From: Nocardioides zeae
GTDB taxonomy: Bacteria; Actinomycetota; Actinomycetes; Propionibacteriales; Nocardioidaceae
Length of the DNA stretch: 64,000 nucleotides
Direction: 5' to 3'
Assembly (NCBI RefSeq): GCF_010686755.1
Contig: NZ_JAAGXA010000003.1
Span: forward strand, 152,746-216,745
Of this stretch, positions 17,256-25,844 are shown piece by piece; within the stretch, counting starts at the first letter, position 1, and each line of letters begins with the position of its first letter. The notes beneath the pieces were generated by a model. It did no database searches. It had not been told where the DNA came from and saw only the letters and a program-made list of their open reading frames with translations. Made by a program: the position numbers and the translations under genes.

Positions 17256-17546
17256 GCCGGCGGGGGCGCGGGCGGGGCCGCGGGCGGGGCTGCTGGCGGG
17301 GGCCGCGGCGGGGAAAGAAAACGCGGACCGGAGCTCCCCGGTCGAGGAAAGTGCGCGGCCGGATCGACGGGGTGAAAGAAAACGCGGACCCGGAGGCACC
17401 GGCACTCGGCGTGTCGGGCCTGCGAGTCCGCGTTTTCTTTTCTCGGGTCGACGGCGGGCGCTGCCCCGGTCCGCGTTTTCTTTTCTCGGGTCGACGGCGC
17501 GCCCTACGCCGGTCCGCGTTTTCCTTCCCCCCGGGCGCCGCACCCC
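17256..17546. repeat. GAAAACGCGGACC repeat array, copy 2
   Basis: The whole gap between two convergent genes is repeat. The 13-mer is forward at 17317-17329 and 17378-17390 and inverted at 17425-17437 (one mismatch), 17468-17480 and 17511-17523. The last two inverted copies share a direct repeat whose tail TTTTCTCGGGTCGACGGCG occurs twice. The companion GGAAAGTGCGCGG motif is at about 17346-17358. The same elements form the array at 783-940. Confidence 0.8.
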
Positions 17547-18347
17547 TCAGATCGTCGCGACCGACCCCGAGTCGACGCGGTAGTTCGACCCGTTGACGAA
17601 CGACGCCAGGTCGGAGCAGAGGAAGGCGACCACGTTGGCGACCTCCTCGGGCTTCCCGCGTCGGCCGAGCTCCATGTAGGGCCGCTCCTCGTCGAGGAAG
17701 CTCTCGATGGCCTCGTCGAACGACACGCCGAGCTCGTCGGACCGCTTCTCCATCATCGCGTCGGTCATCGGCGTGGAGATGAACGCGGGCGACACGCAGT
17801 TCACGAGGAGGCCCTCCTCGGCGTACGAGCGGGAGAGGCCCTTCGCGAACGACAGCACGCCGGCCTTGGCGGCGCAGTAGGGCAGCTCGTCGTCGTACGG
17901 CTGGAGCGCGTCCTCGCTGGTCAGGTAGACGATGCGGCCCCAACCGCCGTCGCGCAGCGCGGGCAGGAACGCCCGCGTCACGCGCACCGGCGCGAGCAGG
18001 TCGATGGTGAGGGTGTCGACCCAGCCGTCGTCGTCGATCTCGTGGAACTTGCCCTGCGCGCCGGTCACGCCGGCCGCGTGGACGAGCACGTCGATCGTGG
18101 GCACGAGCCCGAGCACCGCGTCGCGCAGCTCGAGCGCCGCCGCCTCCGAGGTGAGGTCGGCGGCCACGTGGTGCAGCCGGCCCTCCGGGGCGTCGAGCTT
18201 GGCCGCCGCCTCCGCGAGCGAGTCGGGGTCCTTGTCGCTGAGCACGACGGTGGCGCCCTCCGCGAGGAGGATGCGGGCGGTGTGCCAGCCGATGCCGGAG
18301 TCGCCGCCGGTGACGAGTGCAGTGCGTCCTGCGATGCCGAGGTCCAT
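17547..18347 (-). CDS. Short-chain dehydrogenase/reductase
   Basis: The 266-aa classical SDR has the NAD(P) motif TGGDSGIG (residues about 13-20), NNAG-like VHAAGVTG, and the catalytic Tyr-Lys pair in YCAAKAG with the Ser in YLTSEDA. An acidic residue after beta-2 (LSDKD) suggests NAD(H). The long C-terminal insert with EERPYMELGRRGKPEEVA is typical of the family's substrate lid. It stands alone between a repeat array and a divergent carboxyltransferase gene. The substrate is unknown. Confidence 0.9.
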   Translation of the reverse strand: MDLGIAGRTALVTGGDSGIGWHTARILLAEGATVVLSDKDPDSLAEAAAKLDAPEGRLHHVAADLTSEAAALELRDAVLGLVPTIDVLVHAAGVTGAQGKFHEIDDDGWVDTLTIDLLAPVRVTRAFLPALRDGGWGRIVYLTSEDALQPYDDELPYCAAKAGVLSFAKGLSRSYAEEGLLVNCVSPAFISTPMTDAMMEKRSDELGVSFDEAIESFLDEERPYMELGRRGKPEEVANVVAFLCSDLASFVNGSNYRVDSGSVATI

Positions 18348-18439
18348 GGGAGAGGTTCTAGCCCCCCGCCCCAACGGGACTCACCCGTCGGGGTGGGCCG
18401 GACCGCGCCGTACCCCTCCCCCGGCAGCGCCCCCCGCGC

Positions 18440-18445
18440 TAGCGT
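18440..18445 (+). promoter_or_regulatory. -10 element, probable leaderless promoter
   Basis: TAGCGT ends 6 nt before the GTG start at 18452, so transcription would begin at or next to the start codon. No Shine-Dalgarno sequence is present. Leaderless transcripts are common in actinobacteria. Confidence 0.5.
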
Positions 18446-18451
18446 CGGGGC

Positions 18452-19930
18452 GTGACCACGCGGCTGACCTCCCACGACCTCGTCGACCTCGTCATCGACG
18501 CCGGCACGTGGCGCTCCTGGGACACGCCCCCGGTGCGCGGCGACGTCCCGGAGGCGTACGCCGCGGAGCTCGCCGCCGCGGCCGAGAAGGCCGGCACGGA
18601 CGAGTCCGTCGTGACGGGCGAGGGCCTCGTCCGCGGACGGCGCGTCGCGGTGATGGTCGGGGAGTTCCGGTTCCTCGCCGGCTCGATCGGGCGCGCCGCC
18701 GCGGACCGCGTGGTCGCCGCGGTCGAGCGCGCCACCGCCGAGGGGCTCCCGCTGCTGGCGGCTCCGGTGTCGGGCGGCACGCGCATGCAGGAGGGCACGC
18801 CGGCGTTCGTGCAGATGGTGCGGATCTCGGCGGCCGTGGCGACGCACAAGAAGGCCGGGCTGCCCTACCTGGTCTACCTCCGCCACCCCACGACCGGCGG
18901 CGTCATGGCGTCGTGGGGCTCGCTGGGCCACGTGACCGTCGCCGAGCCGCGCGCGCTCGTCGGGTTCCTCGGGCCGCGGGTCTACGAGGCGCTCTACGGC
19001 CAGCCGTTCCCCCAGGGCGTGCAGACGTCGGAGAACCTCTACGCCCGCGGCATCATCGACGCCGTCGTCGCGCCCGAGGACATCGTCGACATCGTCGACC
19101 GGGCCCTCACGATCCTGCTCGCCCGCCGCCGGGGCGTCGGCACGGTCCCGCCCCCCGAGCTCGCCCACGTCCCCGACGTCGACACCTGGGACGCCGTGAC
19201 GCGCTCCCGCAACCCGGAGCGCCCGGGGGTGCGGCGCCTGCTCAAGTACGCCGCGAGCGACGTCGTCCTGCTCAACGGCACCGGCGAGGGCGAGGCCGAC
19301 CCGGGCCTCATCATCGCGCTGGCGCGCTTCGGCGACGCGCCCTGCGTCTTCCTCGGCCAGGACCGGCGGGGCCAGACCCGGGAGCACCCGATGGGACCCG
19401 AGGCGCTGCGGGAGGCCCGCCGGGGGATGCGGCTGGCCTCCGACCTGAAGCTGCCGCTCATGACGGTGATCGACACCCAGGGCGCGGCGCTGTCGGCCGA
19501 CGCGGAGAACGGCGGTCTCGCCGGCGAGATCGCCCGCTGCCTCGCCGACCTCGTCACCCTCGACGCCCCCACGCTGTGCCTCATGCTCGGCGAGGGCAAC
19601 GGCGGCGGGGCGCTCGCGCTCCTGCCCGCCGACCGGGTCGTCGCCGCGCAGCACGCCTGGCTCTCGCCGCTGCCGCCCGAGGGCGCGAGCGCGATCGTGC
19701 ACCGCGACCTCGACCACGCCGCCGACATGGCCCGCGCCCAGCAGGTGCGCGCCCTCGACCTCGCCGCCCGCGGGGTCGTCGACGTGGTCGTGCCCGAGCT
19801 GCCCGACGCCGCCGAGGAGCCCGAGGCGTTCTGCGCGCGCGTCGGCGGGGTGCTCGAGCACGAGCTGTCGCGCCTGCTCGTCGCCGGCGCCGGGTCGGTG
19901 TCGCAGCGCGCCCGTCGCTACGCGTTCTGA
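18452..19930 (+). CDS. Acyl-CoA carboxylase carboxyltransferase, fused beta/alpha type
   Basis: The 492-aa protein has two crotonase-fold halves. The first carries the AccD-like SGGTRMQEGTPAFVQM and the LPYLVYLRHPTTGGVMASWGSLG segment. The second carries the AccA-like LMTVIDTQGAALSADAENGGLAGEIARCL and GEGNGGGALALLPADRV. It transfers carboxyl from biotin to an acyl-CoA. The usual AccA/AccD zinc finger is absent, as in other single-chain actinobacterial forms. No biotin carboxylase or carrier gene lies nearby, so it must partner with proteins encoded elsewhere. Confidence 0.88.
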   Translation: MTTRLTSHDLVDLVIDAGTWRSWDTPPVRGDVPEAYAAELAAAAEKAGTDESVVTGEGLVRGRRVAVMVGEFRFLAGSIGRAAADRVVAAVERATAEGLPLLAAPVSGGTRMQEGTPAFVQMVRISAAVATHKKAGLPYLVYLRHPTTGGVMASWGSLGHVTVAEPRALVGFLGPRVYEALYGQPFPQGVQTSENLYARGIIDAVVAPEDIVDIVDRALTILLARRRGVGTVPPPELAHVPDVDTWDAVTRSRNPERPGVRRLLKYAASDVVLLNGTGEGEADPGLIIALARFGDAPCVFLGQDRRGQTREHPMGPEALREARRGMRLASDLKLPLMTVIDTQGAALSADAENGGLAGEIARCLADLVTLDAPTLCLMLGEGNGGGALALLPADRVVAAQHAWLSPLPPEGASAIVHRDLDHAADMARAQQVRALDLAARGVVDVVVPELPDAAEEPEAFCARVGGVLEHELSRLLVAGAGSVSQRARRYAF

Positions 19931-19961
19931 GGACCGGGGCGAGTCACAGGAGTTGACAACT

Positions 19962-20089
19962 TTCCCCGGTCAGCCGGGGAACCGACCGCTTTGACCATCA
20001 AATTTGATGGTCAAAGCGGCGTGTTCCCCGGTCGACCGGGGAACACGCCGCCGCCACGACCCCGACCGCTCCGGGTCGACCCGGAGCGG
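19962..20089. repeat. Four consecutive palindromes
   Basis: In order: TTCCCCGG-tcag-CCGGGGAA (19962-19981); a perfect 34-nt palindrome with arm CCGCTTTGACCATCAAA (19986-20019); a perfect 32-nt palindrome with arm GGCGTGTTCCCCGGTC (20018-20049), which repeats the sequence of the first; and a perfect 24-nt palindrome with arm CCGCTCCGGGTC (20066-20089). The second is strikingly AT-rich at its centre for this genome. They sit between the carboxyltransferase gene and the first gene of the biosynthetic cluster and could be terminators, a protein-binding array or a mobile-element scar. Confidence 0.85.
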
Positions 20090-20144
20090 CTCCGCTCAAC
20101 CTGCGCGGCGGGCGTCGGCTGCGTCCGTTCCCCGGCGCTAGGGT
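20084..20144 (+). promoter_or_regulatory. Cluster regulon box and -10 before the 3,5-epimerase gene
   Basis: GAGCGGCTCCGCTC (20084-20097), a perfect inverted repeat with 2-nt spacer, is followed 41 nt later by TAGGGT (20139-20144). The same box and spacing occur before both small-peptide genes. Expected transcription start is about 20151, giving a leader of roughly 34 nt. Confidence 0.65.
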
Positions 20145-20184
20145 CTCTACCGACCCCGACGTGCCGCGGCGACAGGGAGAGGCC

Positions 20185-20859
20185 ATGAAGGTAGTGCCGA
20201 CCCGCATCGAGGGTGCCTGGACGGTGACCCCGGTGCAGATCCCCGACGAGCGTGGCGTCTTCCTGGAGTCGTTCCGTCGCGACACGATCGCGGAGCTGAC
20301 CGGCCACGACCTCGACGTGTGGCAGACCAACGTGTCGGTCAGCGGCCGGGGCACGGTGCGCGGCGTGCACTTCGCGGACGTGCCGCCGGGGCAGGCCAAG
20401 TACGTCACGGCCCTCACGGGGTCGTTCCTCGACTTCGTCGTCGACCTGCGGGTCGGGTCGCCGACCTTCGGGACGTGGGAGAGCGTGCGGCTCGACAGCG
20501 TCGACCGGCGCGCCGTGCTCATCGGCGAGGGGCTGGGCCACGCGTTCTGCGCGCTCGAGGACGCCTCGACGGTGCTCTACCTCTGCTCCAGCGTCTACGC
20601 ACCGGAGCGGGAGCGGACGGTGAGCCCGCTCGACCCCGCGCTCGGGCTGCCGATCCCCGCCGACATCGAGCCCGTGATGTCGGCCCGCGACTCCGGAGCA
20701 CCCACGCTCGAGGAGGCCCTCGCCGCCGGTCTCCTGCCGTCGTACGGCGCGGCGGACGGCGCACGTGAGGGCGCGACGGACCTTCTCGAACAACGATCAG
20801 CCGACCTCACGAGTTCCCGTCATTCGCCACAAATTCTGGACGATTCCGGTCGTTTCTGA
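20185..20859 (+). CDS. NDP-4-keto-6-deoxyhexose 3,5-epimerase (RmlC/EvaD-like)
   Basis: The 224-aa cupin has RmlC features: DERGVFLESFRRD near the start, QTNVSVSGRGTVRGVHF with the catalytic-base His (residues about 50-66), VDLRVGSPTFGTWESVRL, and GEGLGHAFCALED. It epimerises C3/C5 (or C5 only, as EvaD) of a dTDP-4-keto sugar, giving L-configuration. GGGAGAGG precedes the ATG. It shares the regulon box of the peptide genes, which ties it to the cluster although 1 kb separates it from the other sugar genes. The C-terminal tail beyond residue 190 is variable. Confidence 0.9.
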   Translation: MKVVPTRIEGAWTVTPVQIPDERGVFLESFRRDTIAELTGHDLDVWQTNVSVSGRGTVRGVHFADVPPGQAKYVTALTGSFLDFVVDLRVGSPTFGTWESVRLDSVDRRAVLIGEGLGHAFCALEDASTVLYLCSSVYAPERERTVSPLDPALGLPIPADIEPVMSARDSGAPTLEEALAAGLLPSYGAADGAREGATDLLEQRSADLTSSRHSPQILDDSGRF

Positions 20860-21048
20860 TACTGGAATCTGGGTTCCTCCTTTCCGTATTCTCCTAGGGG
20901 ATCGGACGACCACGAGTGCTGGGACACCATGGGAGAAGGGTCCTGGCGCTCCGACGAGGGGGCGGCACCGCATGAGGTTCTCGGGCAGACGGCACGACGA
21001 CGACGAGGGCGGCGGCGACGCTCGTCCGGTCGCCGGGGTGTCCGCGCG

Positions 21049-21819
21049 ATGACCGAAGCGCCACCGGCGCCCCGTCCGCACCTCGGCGTCGACGACGACA
21101 CCGGCGCGATCCCGGGCGCCGGCACCACGGACGCCGGCGACGCACCGGCCGAGCTGCTGGTGCTGAGCAACCGGCCCTTCATCGCCTCCACGTTCGCCGA
21201 GCAGGCGGCCGCCCGCGGGCTGACCTCCACCCGCGTCGTCCTCGGCGAGTCACCCATCGACCCCGCCCTGGTCGCCGCGAGCACCTGGGTCGTCGTCGAC
21301 GTCTGCGGGGATCCCGCGGCCGCCGTGCGGTGGTGCCGCGCGCTGCCGCCGGCCACGACCCACCTGGTGCTGCTCATCACCTGCGAGCGCTCCGTCAGCA
21401 AGTCGGCCCTGGCCCAGCTGCTGAAGTGCCGGCCCTCCGGCGTGCTCGGCGCCGGGCTCGCCCCCGAGGAGCTCGTGTCAGCGCTGGAGATGATCCAGTG
21501 CGGCCACATGATCGTGCAGCTGGACCGCGCGGGCGAGACCGGCCGCTTCCTGCAGTCGCTCCTGCTGCGCGGGGCGCAGACCGCCGCCGTGCCCTCGCTC
21601 AGCTCTGACGAGCGGGAGCTCCTCGGCATGGTGGCGCAGGGTCTCTCGGACCTCGAGATCGCTCGCAGCTGCTACGTGAGCGAGGCGACCGTACGGCGCC
21701 GGGTGTCCGCGCTGCGCAAGCGGACCGACACCGCCCGGCGCGTCGAGCTGGCGGCGTGGGCGGGTGCCCACGGCTACTACGACCTCCCCGGTCACTCCAC
21801 CCAGCCGTCGAGGTCGTAG
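21049..21819 (+). CDS. Response-regulator-like LuxR transcription factor (cluster regulator)
   Basis: The 256-aa protein has a receiver-like N-terminal domain (about residues 35-160). It contains the VVVDVCGD strand but a degenerate acidic pocket, so phosphorylation is doubtful. A LuxR-type HTH follows (LSSDERELLGMVAQGLSDLEIARSC, then EATVRRRVSALRKR, about residues 185-240). It is the only regulator inside the cluster and the prime candidate to bind the GAGCGGnnCCGSTC boxes. The ATG at 21049 is used; an in-frame start upstream (20929) adds a non-conserved basic stretch. The end overlaps the convergent hydroxylase gene by 28 nt. Confidence 0.82.
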   Translation: MTEAPPAPRPHLGVDDDTGAIPGAGTTDAGDAPAELLVLSNRPFIASTFAEQAAARGLTSTRVVLGESPIDPALVAASTWVVVDVCGDPAAAVRWCRALPPATTHLVLLITCERSVSKSALAQLLKCRPSGVLGAGLAPEELVSALEMIQCGHMIVQLDRAGETGRFLQSLLLRGAQTAAVPSLSSDERELLGMVAQGLSDLEIARSCYVSEATVRRRVSALRKRTDTARRVELAAWAGAHGYYDLPGHSTQPSRS

Positions 21820-23297
21820 GACGCCATGCAGTCGTCGACCAGCGCCAGCATGCGGTCGGCGAGGCCGGACCCGGCGGCCCCCCGCGCCACCTGGATGCGG
21901 GTGTCCTCCTCGTTGCCGGCATAGCTCCGCTCGTAGAGCTCGTGCCGGCCGCCGAACTCGGTGCCGACGGCGTCCCAGAGGAGCTTCATCACCTTCACGC
22001 GCCCGACGGCGTCGTGGCCCCCGGAGCCCCGCAGGTAGCGGTCGAGGAGGGCCCGGACCTCGGGCGCGGCGAAGTCCTCGACGCCCGAGTTGAGGTAGAT
22101 GAGCCCGCTGCCGACGGTGCTCAGCACGAGGCTGCGGACCTGGGCGTAGGCGATGGGGCCGAGCACGCGGTAGGCGAGCGCGTACTCCGCCGGCGGCTGC
22201 ACGTAGGGCCCCGTCCACGGGCCCGCGGAGTGGATCATCGCGTCCGACAGCGCGCGCATGGTGTGGCGCCACGTCATGACCTCGCCGACCGCGGCCTGCG
22301 TGCGCCGGAAGTCGCCGGTGCCGTTCACCTCGATCGCGCGCAGCATGAGGCCGGCGATGAACTCGAGCTTCACGGCGAGGCGCGTCGCCCCGTGCAGCGC
22401 GAAGCGGGGCAGGAACCCCGAGCGGTGGAAGAAGCCGTTCGCCATCTCCACGTCGCGGTAGACGAGGATGTTCTCCCAGGGGATGAGTGCCTTGTCGAAC
22501 ACGATGATCGTGTCGTTCTCGTCCATGCGGCTGCTCAGGGGGTAGTCGAAGGGCGAGCCGTTGGCGGCGGCCGACTGCGCGTAGGACGTGCGGCACAGGA
22601 TCGTGCAGCCCGGGGTGTCGACGGGGGCCATGAACGCGAGGGCGAACTCCGGCCGCTGCACCGGCATCCCGTGGTGCGCGATGAAGTTGTGGTGGGTCAG
22701 CGCCGACCCGGTCGCGACGACCTTCGCGCCCGACACGATGACCCCGGCGTCGTTGTCGCCCTCCGCGTGCACGTAGACGTCCCGCACCTCGTCGGGCGGC
22801 AGGTGGCGGTCCACGGGCGGGTGGACGAGCGCGTGGTTGACGTGGAGCACCCGCTCCTGCGCCGCGGTGAACCAGCGGCGTGCGTTGGGGGCGTACTCGC
22901 CGTAGAAGTCCGCGTTCGCGCCCAGCGTCGCCAGGAACGACGCCTTGTAGTCCGGGGTGCGACCCAGCCAGCCGTAGCAACGGCGCTGCCACGCCTCGAT
23001 GGCCGTGCGCGCGGTCTCCAGGTCCTCCTTCGACCGCGGGGGCCGGAAGAACGGGTGGGTGAACCCGCCGTTCCCGGTGTCGGTGGGGACGGTGAGGTCC
23101 GACCGGCTCGGCTCCTCCCACAGGGCGTCGTAGAGCCCGGCGATCACGCGCGCGTTCGCGGCGAAGGCGGGGTGCGTCGTCACGTCCTTCACCCGCTCGC
23201 CGTGGATGACGACCTCCCGGCCGTCGACCAGGCTGTCGAGGTACTCCGCGCCCGTGAACGGACGCACCGCCCCGGGCGTGCTCTCGTACGTCGTCAC
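21792..23297 (-). CDS. HpaB-family FADH2-dependent aromatic hydroxylase
   Basis: The 501-aa protein matches 4-hydroxyphenylacetate 3-monooxygenase, large component. It has the substrate/flavin segment SPFDYPLSSRMDENDT, followed by IIVFDKALIPWENILVYRD, plus HHNFIAHHGMPVQRPEFAL. Such enzymes ortho-hydroxylate phenols; relatives include Sam5 (coumarate 3-hydroxylase, saccharomicin) and SgcC (beta-tyrosyl carrier hydroxylase, C-1027). A reductase supplying FADH2 is not encoded nearby. It is the last gene of the leftward operon, 35 nt after a glycosyltransferase. Start is the GTG at 23297 with GAGGAG upstream. Predicted role: catechol formation on the tyrosine-derived acyl unit. Confidence 0.9.
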   Translation of the reverse strand: MTTYESTPGAVRPFTGAEYLDSLVDGREVVIHGERVKDVTTHPAFAANARVIAGLYDALWEEPSRSDLTVPTDTGNGGFTHPFFRPPRSKEDLETARTAIEAWQRRCYGWLGRTPDYKASFLATLGANADFYGEYAPNARRWFTAAQERVLHVNHALVHPPVDRHLPPDEVRDVYVHAEGDNDAGVIVSGAKVVATGSALTHHNFIAHHGMPVQRPEFALAFMAPVDTPGCTILCRTSYAQSAAANGSPFDYPLSSRMDENDTIIVFDKALIPWENILVYRDVEMANGFFHRSGFLPRFALHGATRLAVKLEFIAGLMLRAIEVNGTGDFRRTQAAVGEVMTWRHTMRALSDAMIHSAGPWTGPYVQPPAEYALAYRVLGPIAYAQVRSLVLSTVGSGLIYLNSGVEDFAAPEVRALLDRYLRGSGGHDAVGRVKVMKLLWDAVGTEFGGRHELYERSYAGNEEDTRIQVARGAAGSGLADRMLALVDDCMASYDLDGWVE

Positions 23298-23332
23298 CGC
23301 TGCCTCGTCTCCTCGATCGTCGTCGTTCGTGG

Positions 23333-24595
23333 TCACCGGCACAGCGCCCCCAGCGGGGCAGCCAGCTCGGCCGGCCCGGGCATCGCCCGTGCCTCGTCCT
23401 GCAGTCGTCGGGCGGCGGCCGCCGCCGTCCCCGACCGCAGCAGCCCGTCCGCTGCGGCGGTCACGGCCGCCGGCGACGCCGCGGCCCGCTCCAGCACCGC
23501 GGCCGCTCCCGTGGCCGCCAGGTGGGCGGCGAGCTCCGGGCTGTCGAACTCCCCGGGCACGACGAGCTGGGGTACGCCGTGGGCCACGCCGGTCGTCACC
23601 GTCCCGGGCCCGCCGTGGCTGACCAGCAGCGAGCACGACCGCATGAGGGCGTCGAGGGGGAGGAACGGTTCGACCCGCACCCCGTCGGGCAGGTCCACGC
23701 CGTCGAGGGTCTCCGGCGCCGCGGTCGCCACCACCACGTCGGCGCCGAGCCCGCCCAGCCCGCGCACCACGTCACCGAGGTGGGCGCCGTCGGTGCCGAA
23801 GTGCTCCGCCCCCGTCGTGCCGAAGCACACGACCACGCGGGGGCGCCGGGGCCGCTCGGTGAGCCACCGCGGCAGCACCGAGCGTCCCGGGAAGGGCACG
23901 GGTCGCACCGGCAAGACGGCGCCGCTCCCCGACGTGGGCGCGGACGACGGCACCGACGACGGCCCCCGCAGCGCAGCGGGCAGGAAGGTGATCGTCGCCT
24001 GGCCGACGGCGAGCTCCTCGGCCCAGGCCACGCCGTACCGGCGCGCGCAGCGCTCGAGCCACTCCCGCAACGCGTCGGGTCCGGGCTCGGCGGCGTGCAC
24101 CCGGGCGCGCAGGCGGGCGAACACGTCGACCGTCCAGACGAAGCGCGCGTGCGCCGCGCCGCACGCCGCGGCGGCGACCGCCCCGGCGTAGGTCGACGTC
24201 TCCCAGACCACGACGTCGGGGCGCCAGCGGCGCGCGAGGCGTACCACCGCGTCGAGCATCGGGTCGTTGACCGTGCGCCACCACCAGGTCACGACCTCGG
24301 CGTAGTCGGCGCGCAGGCGTTCGTCCGGCGGGGCGGCCGACCGCGCCCGGCCGAGCACCGACGCGAAGCCGGGCACGTCGGTGTCGCGCTCGAACCCCAC
24401 GTGCCGCATCACCCGCCAGAAGCCGTGGTCACGACCGACCGCGGCCACCGGCAGCCCCGTGGCGGCCACCTGCGCGGCAGCGGCCGGCTGGGTCGCGACG
24501 AGCACCTCGTGCCCGGCCGCCCGCAGCCCCCAGCCGAGCGGCACCAGCGGCTGCGTGGTGGTGCGCTCGGCGTAGGCCACGAGCAGGACCCGCAC
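23333..24595 (-). CDS. Glycosyltransferase 1, MGT/EryCIII-like GT-B
   Basis: The 420-aa enzyme is a GT-B fold glycosyltransferase of the activated-sugar antibiotic type. The N-terminal domain starts MRVLLVAYAERTTTQPLVPL and has TWWWRTVNDPMLDAVVRLAR and RWRPDVVVWETSTYAGAV. The nucleotide-sugar domain has the hallmark VSHGGPGTVTTGVAHGVPQL followed by VVPGEFD. It starts with GTG 3 nt after the C-methyltransferase stop, so it is translationally coupled. It most probably transfers a deoxyaminosugar made by this cluster; the acceptor is unknown. Confidence 0.9.
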   Translation of the reverse strand: MRVLLVAYAERTTTQPLVPLGWGLRAAGHEVLVATQPAAAAQVAATGLPVAAVGRDHGFWRVMRHVGFERDTDVPGFASVLGRARSAAPPDERLRADYAEVVTWWWRTVNDPMLDAVVRLARRWRPDVVVWETSTYAGAVAAAACGAAHARFVWTVDVFARLRARVHAAEPGPDALREWLERCARRYGVAWAEELAVGQATITFLPAALRGPSSVPSSAPTSGSGAVLPVRPVPFPGRSVLPRWLTERPRRPRVVVCFGTTGAEHFGTDGAHLGDVVRGLGGLGADVVVATAAPETLDGVDLPDGVRVEPFLPLDALMRSCSLLVSHGGPGTVTTGVAHGVPQLVVPGEFDSPELAAHLAATGAAAVLERAAASPAAVTAAADGLLRSGTAAAAARRLQDEARAMPGPAELAAPLGALCR

Positions 24596-24598
24596 GGC

Positions 24599-25822
24599 TC
24601 AGTCGACCTGGACCCGGGGCACGTAGGTCAGCCACGAGCCCCCGGCGTCGGCGAAGCCCTGCTCCTTGGCGCGGATCTCGGTCGCGTGGTTCCAGGCGAA
24701 CAGCAGCGCGATGTCGGGGTAGGAGGCGCGGAACCCCTCGCTCGGCACCACCGGGATGCCCGACCCGGGAGTGACCCGTCCCTGCTTCGTCGGGCTCGAG
24801 TCGTAGACGACGGGGACGAGGTCGGGCCCGATGCCGCAGTAGTTGAGGACGGTCGCGCTCTTCGCCGTCGCCCCGTACGCCGCGACGCTGCGCCCGGCGG
24901 CCCGCGCCTCCTCCAGCACCGCCACCAGCTCGTCGGCGTTGGTGCGCACCCGCTCGCCGAACTCCCGCAGCCGGGCCGGGTCGGTCACGCCCGCGGCACG
25001 CTCCTGCTCGAGCGCGGCCTCCACGGCCGGGGCGGGGGTCCGGGCGCCGGCGCGCGCCAACGTGTAGCGCAGCTCGCCGCCGTGGACGGCCTGGGGCGCG
25101 ACGTCCACGAGCTCGAGGCCGTGGCGGCGGGCCATCGCCTGCACCGAGTGGACGCTGAAGTAGTAGAAGTGCTCGTCGTAGAACTGGTCGAAGGCCGTGG
25201 TCGCGAGGATGTCGCCGAGGTAGGGGTCCTCGAAGCAGAAGACGCCGTCGTCGTGGAGCAGCGCCTCCACCCCCGCCAGCACGGAGCCGATGTAGGGGAT
25301 GTGGCAGAGGGTGTTCGCCGCGAAGACGACCTTCGCCGGCCCCTCCTTGGCCCGCACCTCCCGCGCAAGCTCCTCGTCGAAGAAGTCGACCCGCACGTCG
25401 ACCCCCAGGCTCGCGGCGCGCCGGGCCACCGCCGCGGACGGCTCGACGCCGAGGTGGCGGACCCCGGCCGCCGCGACGTGCTTGAGGTAGACCCCGTCGT
25501 TGCAGCCGAGCTCGACCACGAAGGGGTCGTCGATGCGCAGCTCGCGCTCGAGGGCGTCGCGGGCCGCGGCCTCGAAGTGCTCGGCCATGTGGGTCGAGCC
25601 CGACGAGAGGTAGGGGTAGTCCTCGCGGAACATCAGCTCGCGGGGCACCTCGTGCACCATCTGCACCATCGTGCAGCCGGTGCAGGCTGCGATCTCCAGG
25701 TGGAACCTGAAGTCGCTCGACTCCTCCGCGGTGGCGAAGTCGTTGGACAATGGCTGCTCGCCGAGGTCCAGGAAGGGCGCGAGGCCCTCGCCGCAGACGC
25801 GGCACCGTGCCGGTTCGCTCAT
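24599..25822 (-). CDS. NDP-hexose C-3 methyltransferase (EvaC/TylCIII-like)
   Basis: The 407-aa protein has the three-part layout of this family. A zinc site uses Cys7, Cys10, Cys47 and Cys50 (CRVC and CTGC). The SAM domain has motif I VVELGCNDG at 102-110. The C-terminal domain carries SVAAYGATAKSATVLNY. The His-Glu pair in VHGGELRYT matches the catalytic region of TylC3. It adds the C3 methyl branch characteristic of vancosamine- and mycarose-type sugars. GAGGGAG lies 7 nt before the ATG at 25822, chosen over an upstream ATG. Confidence 0.92.
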   Translation of the reverse strand: MSEPARCRVCGEGLAPFLDLGEQPLSNDFATAEESSDFRFHLEIAACTGCTMVQMVHEVPRELMFREDYPYLSSGSTHMAEHFEAAARDALERELRIDDPFVVELGCNDGVYLKHVAAAGVRHLGVEPSAAVARRAASLGVDVRVDFFDEELAREVRAKEGPAKVVFAANTLCHIPYIGSVLAGVEALLHDDGVFCFEDPYLGDILATTAFDQFYDEHFYYFSVHSVQAMARRHGLELVDVAPQAVHGGELRYTLARAGARTPAPAVEAALEQERAAGVTDPARLREFGERVRTNADELVAVLEEARAAGRSVAAYGATAKSATVLNYCGIGPDLVPVVYDSSPTKQGRVTPGSGIPVVPSEGFRASYPDIALLFAWNHATEIRAKEQGFADAGGSWLTYVPRVQVD

Positions 25823-25844
25823 CGATTGCTCCCTCTCGATCGGG

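Noticed and set aside
19962-20089. Attachment site or IS terminal repeats
   Set aside because: No transposase or integrase, no tRNA nearby and no matching copy at the other cluster edge.
20971-21052. 26-codon frame whose stop overlaps the start of the LuxR-like gene
   Set aside because: No ribosome site and a non-conserved Arg/Asp/Gly sequence; could be a leader peptide but is not supported.
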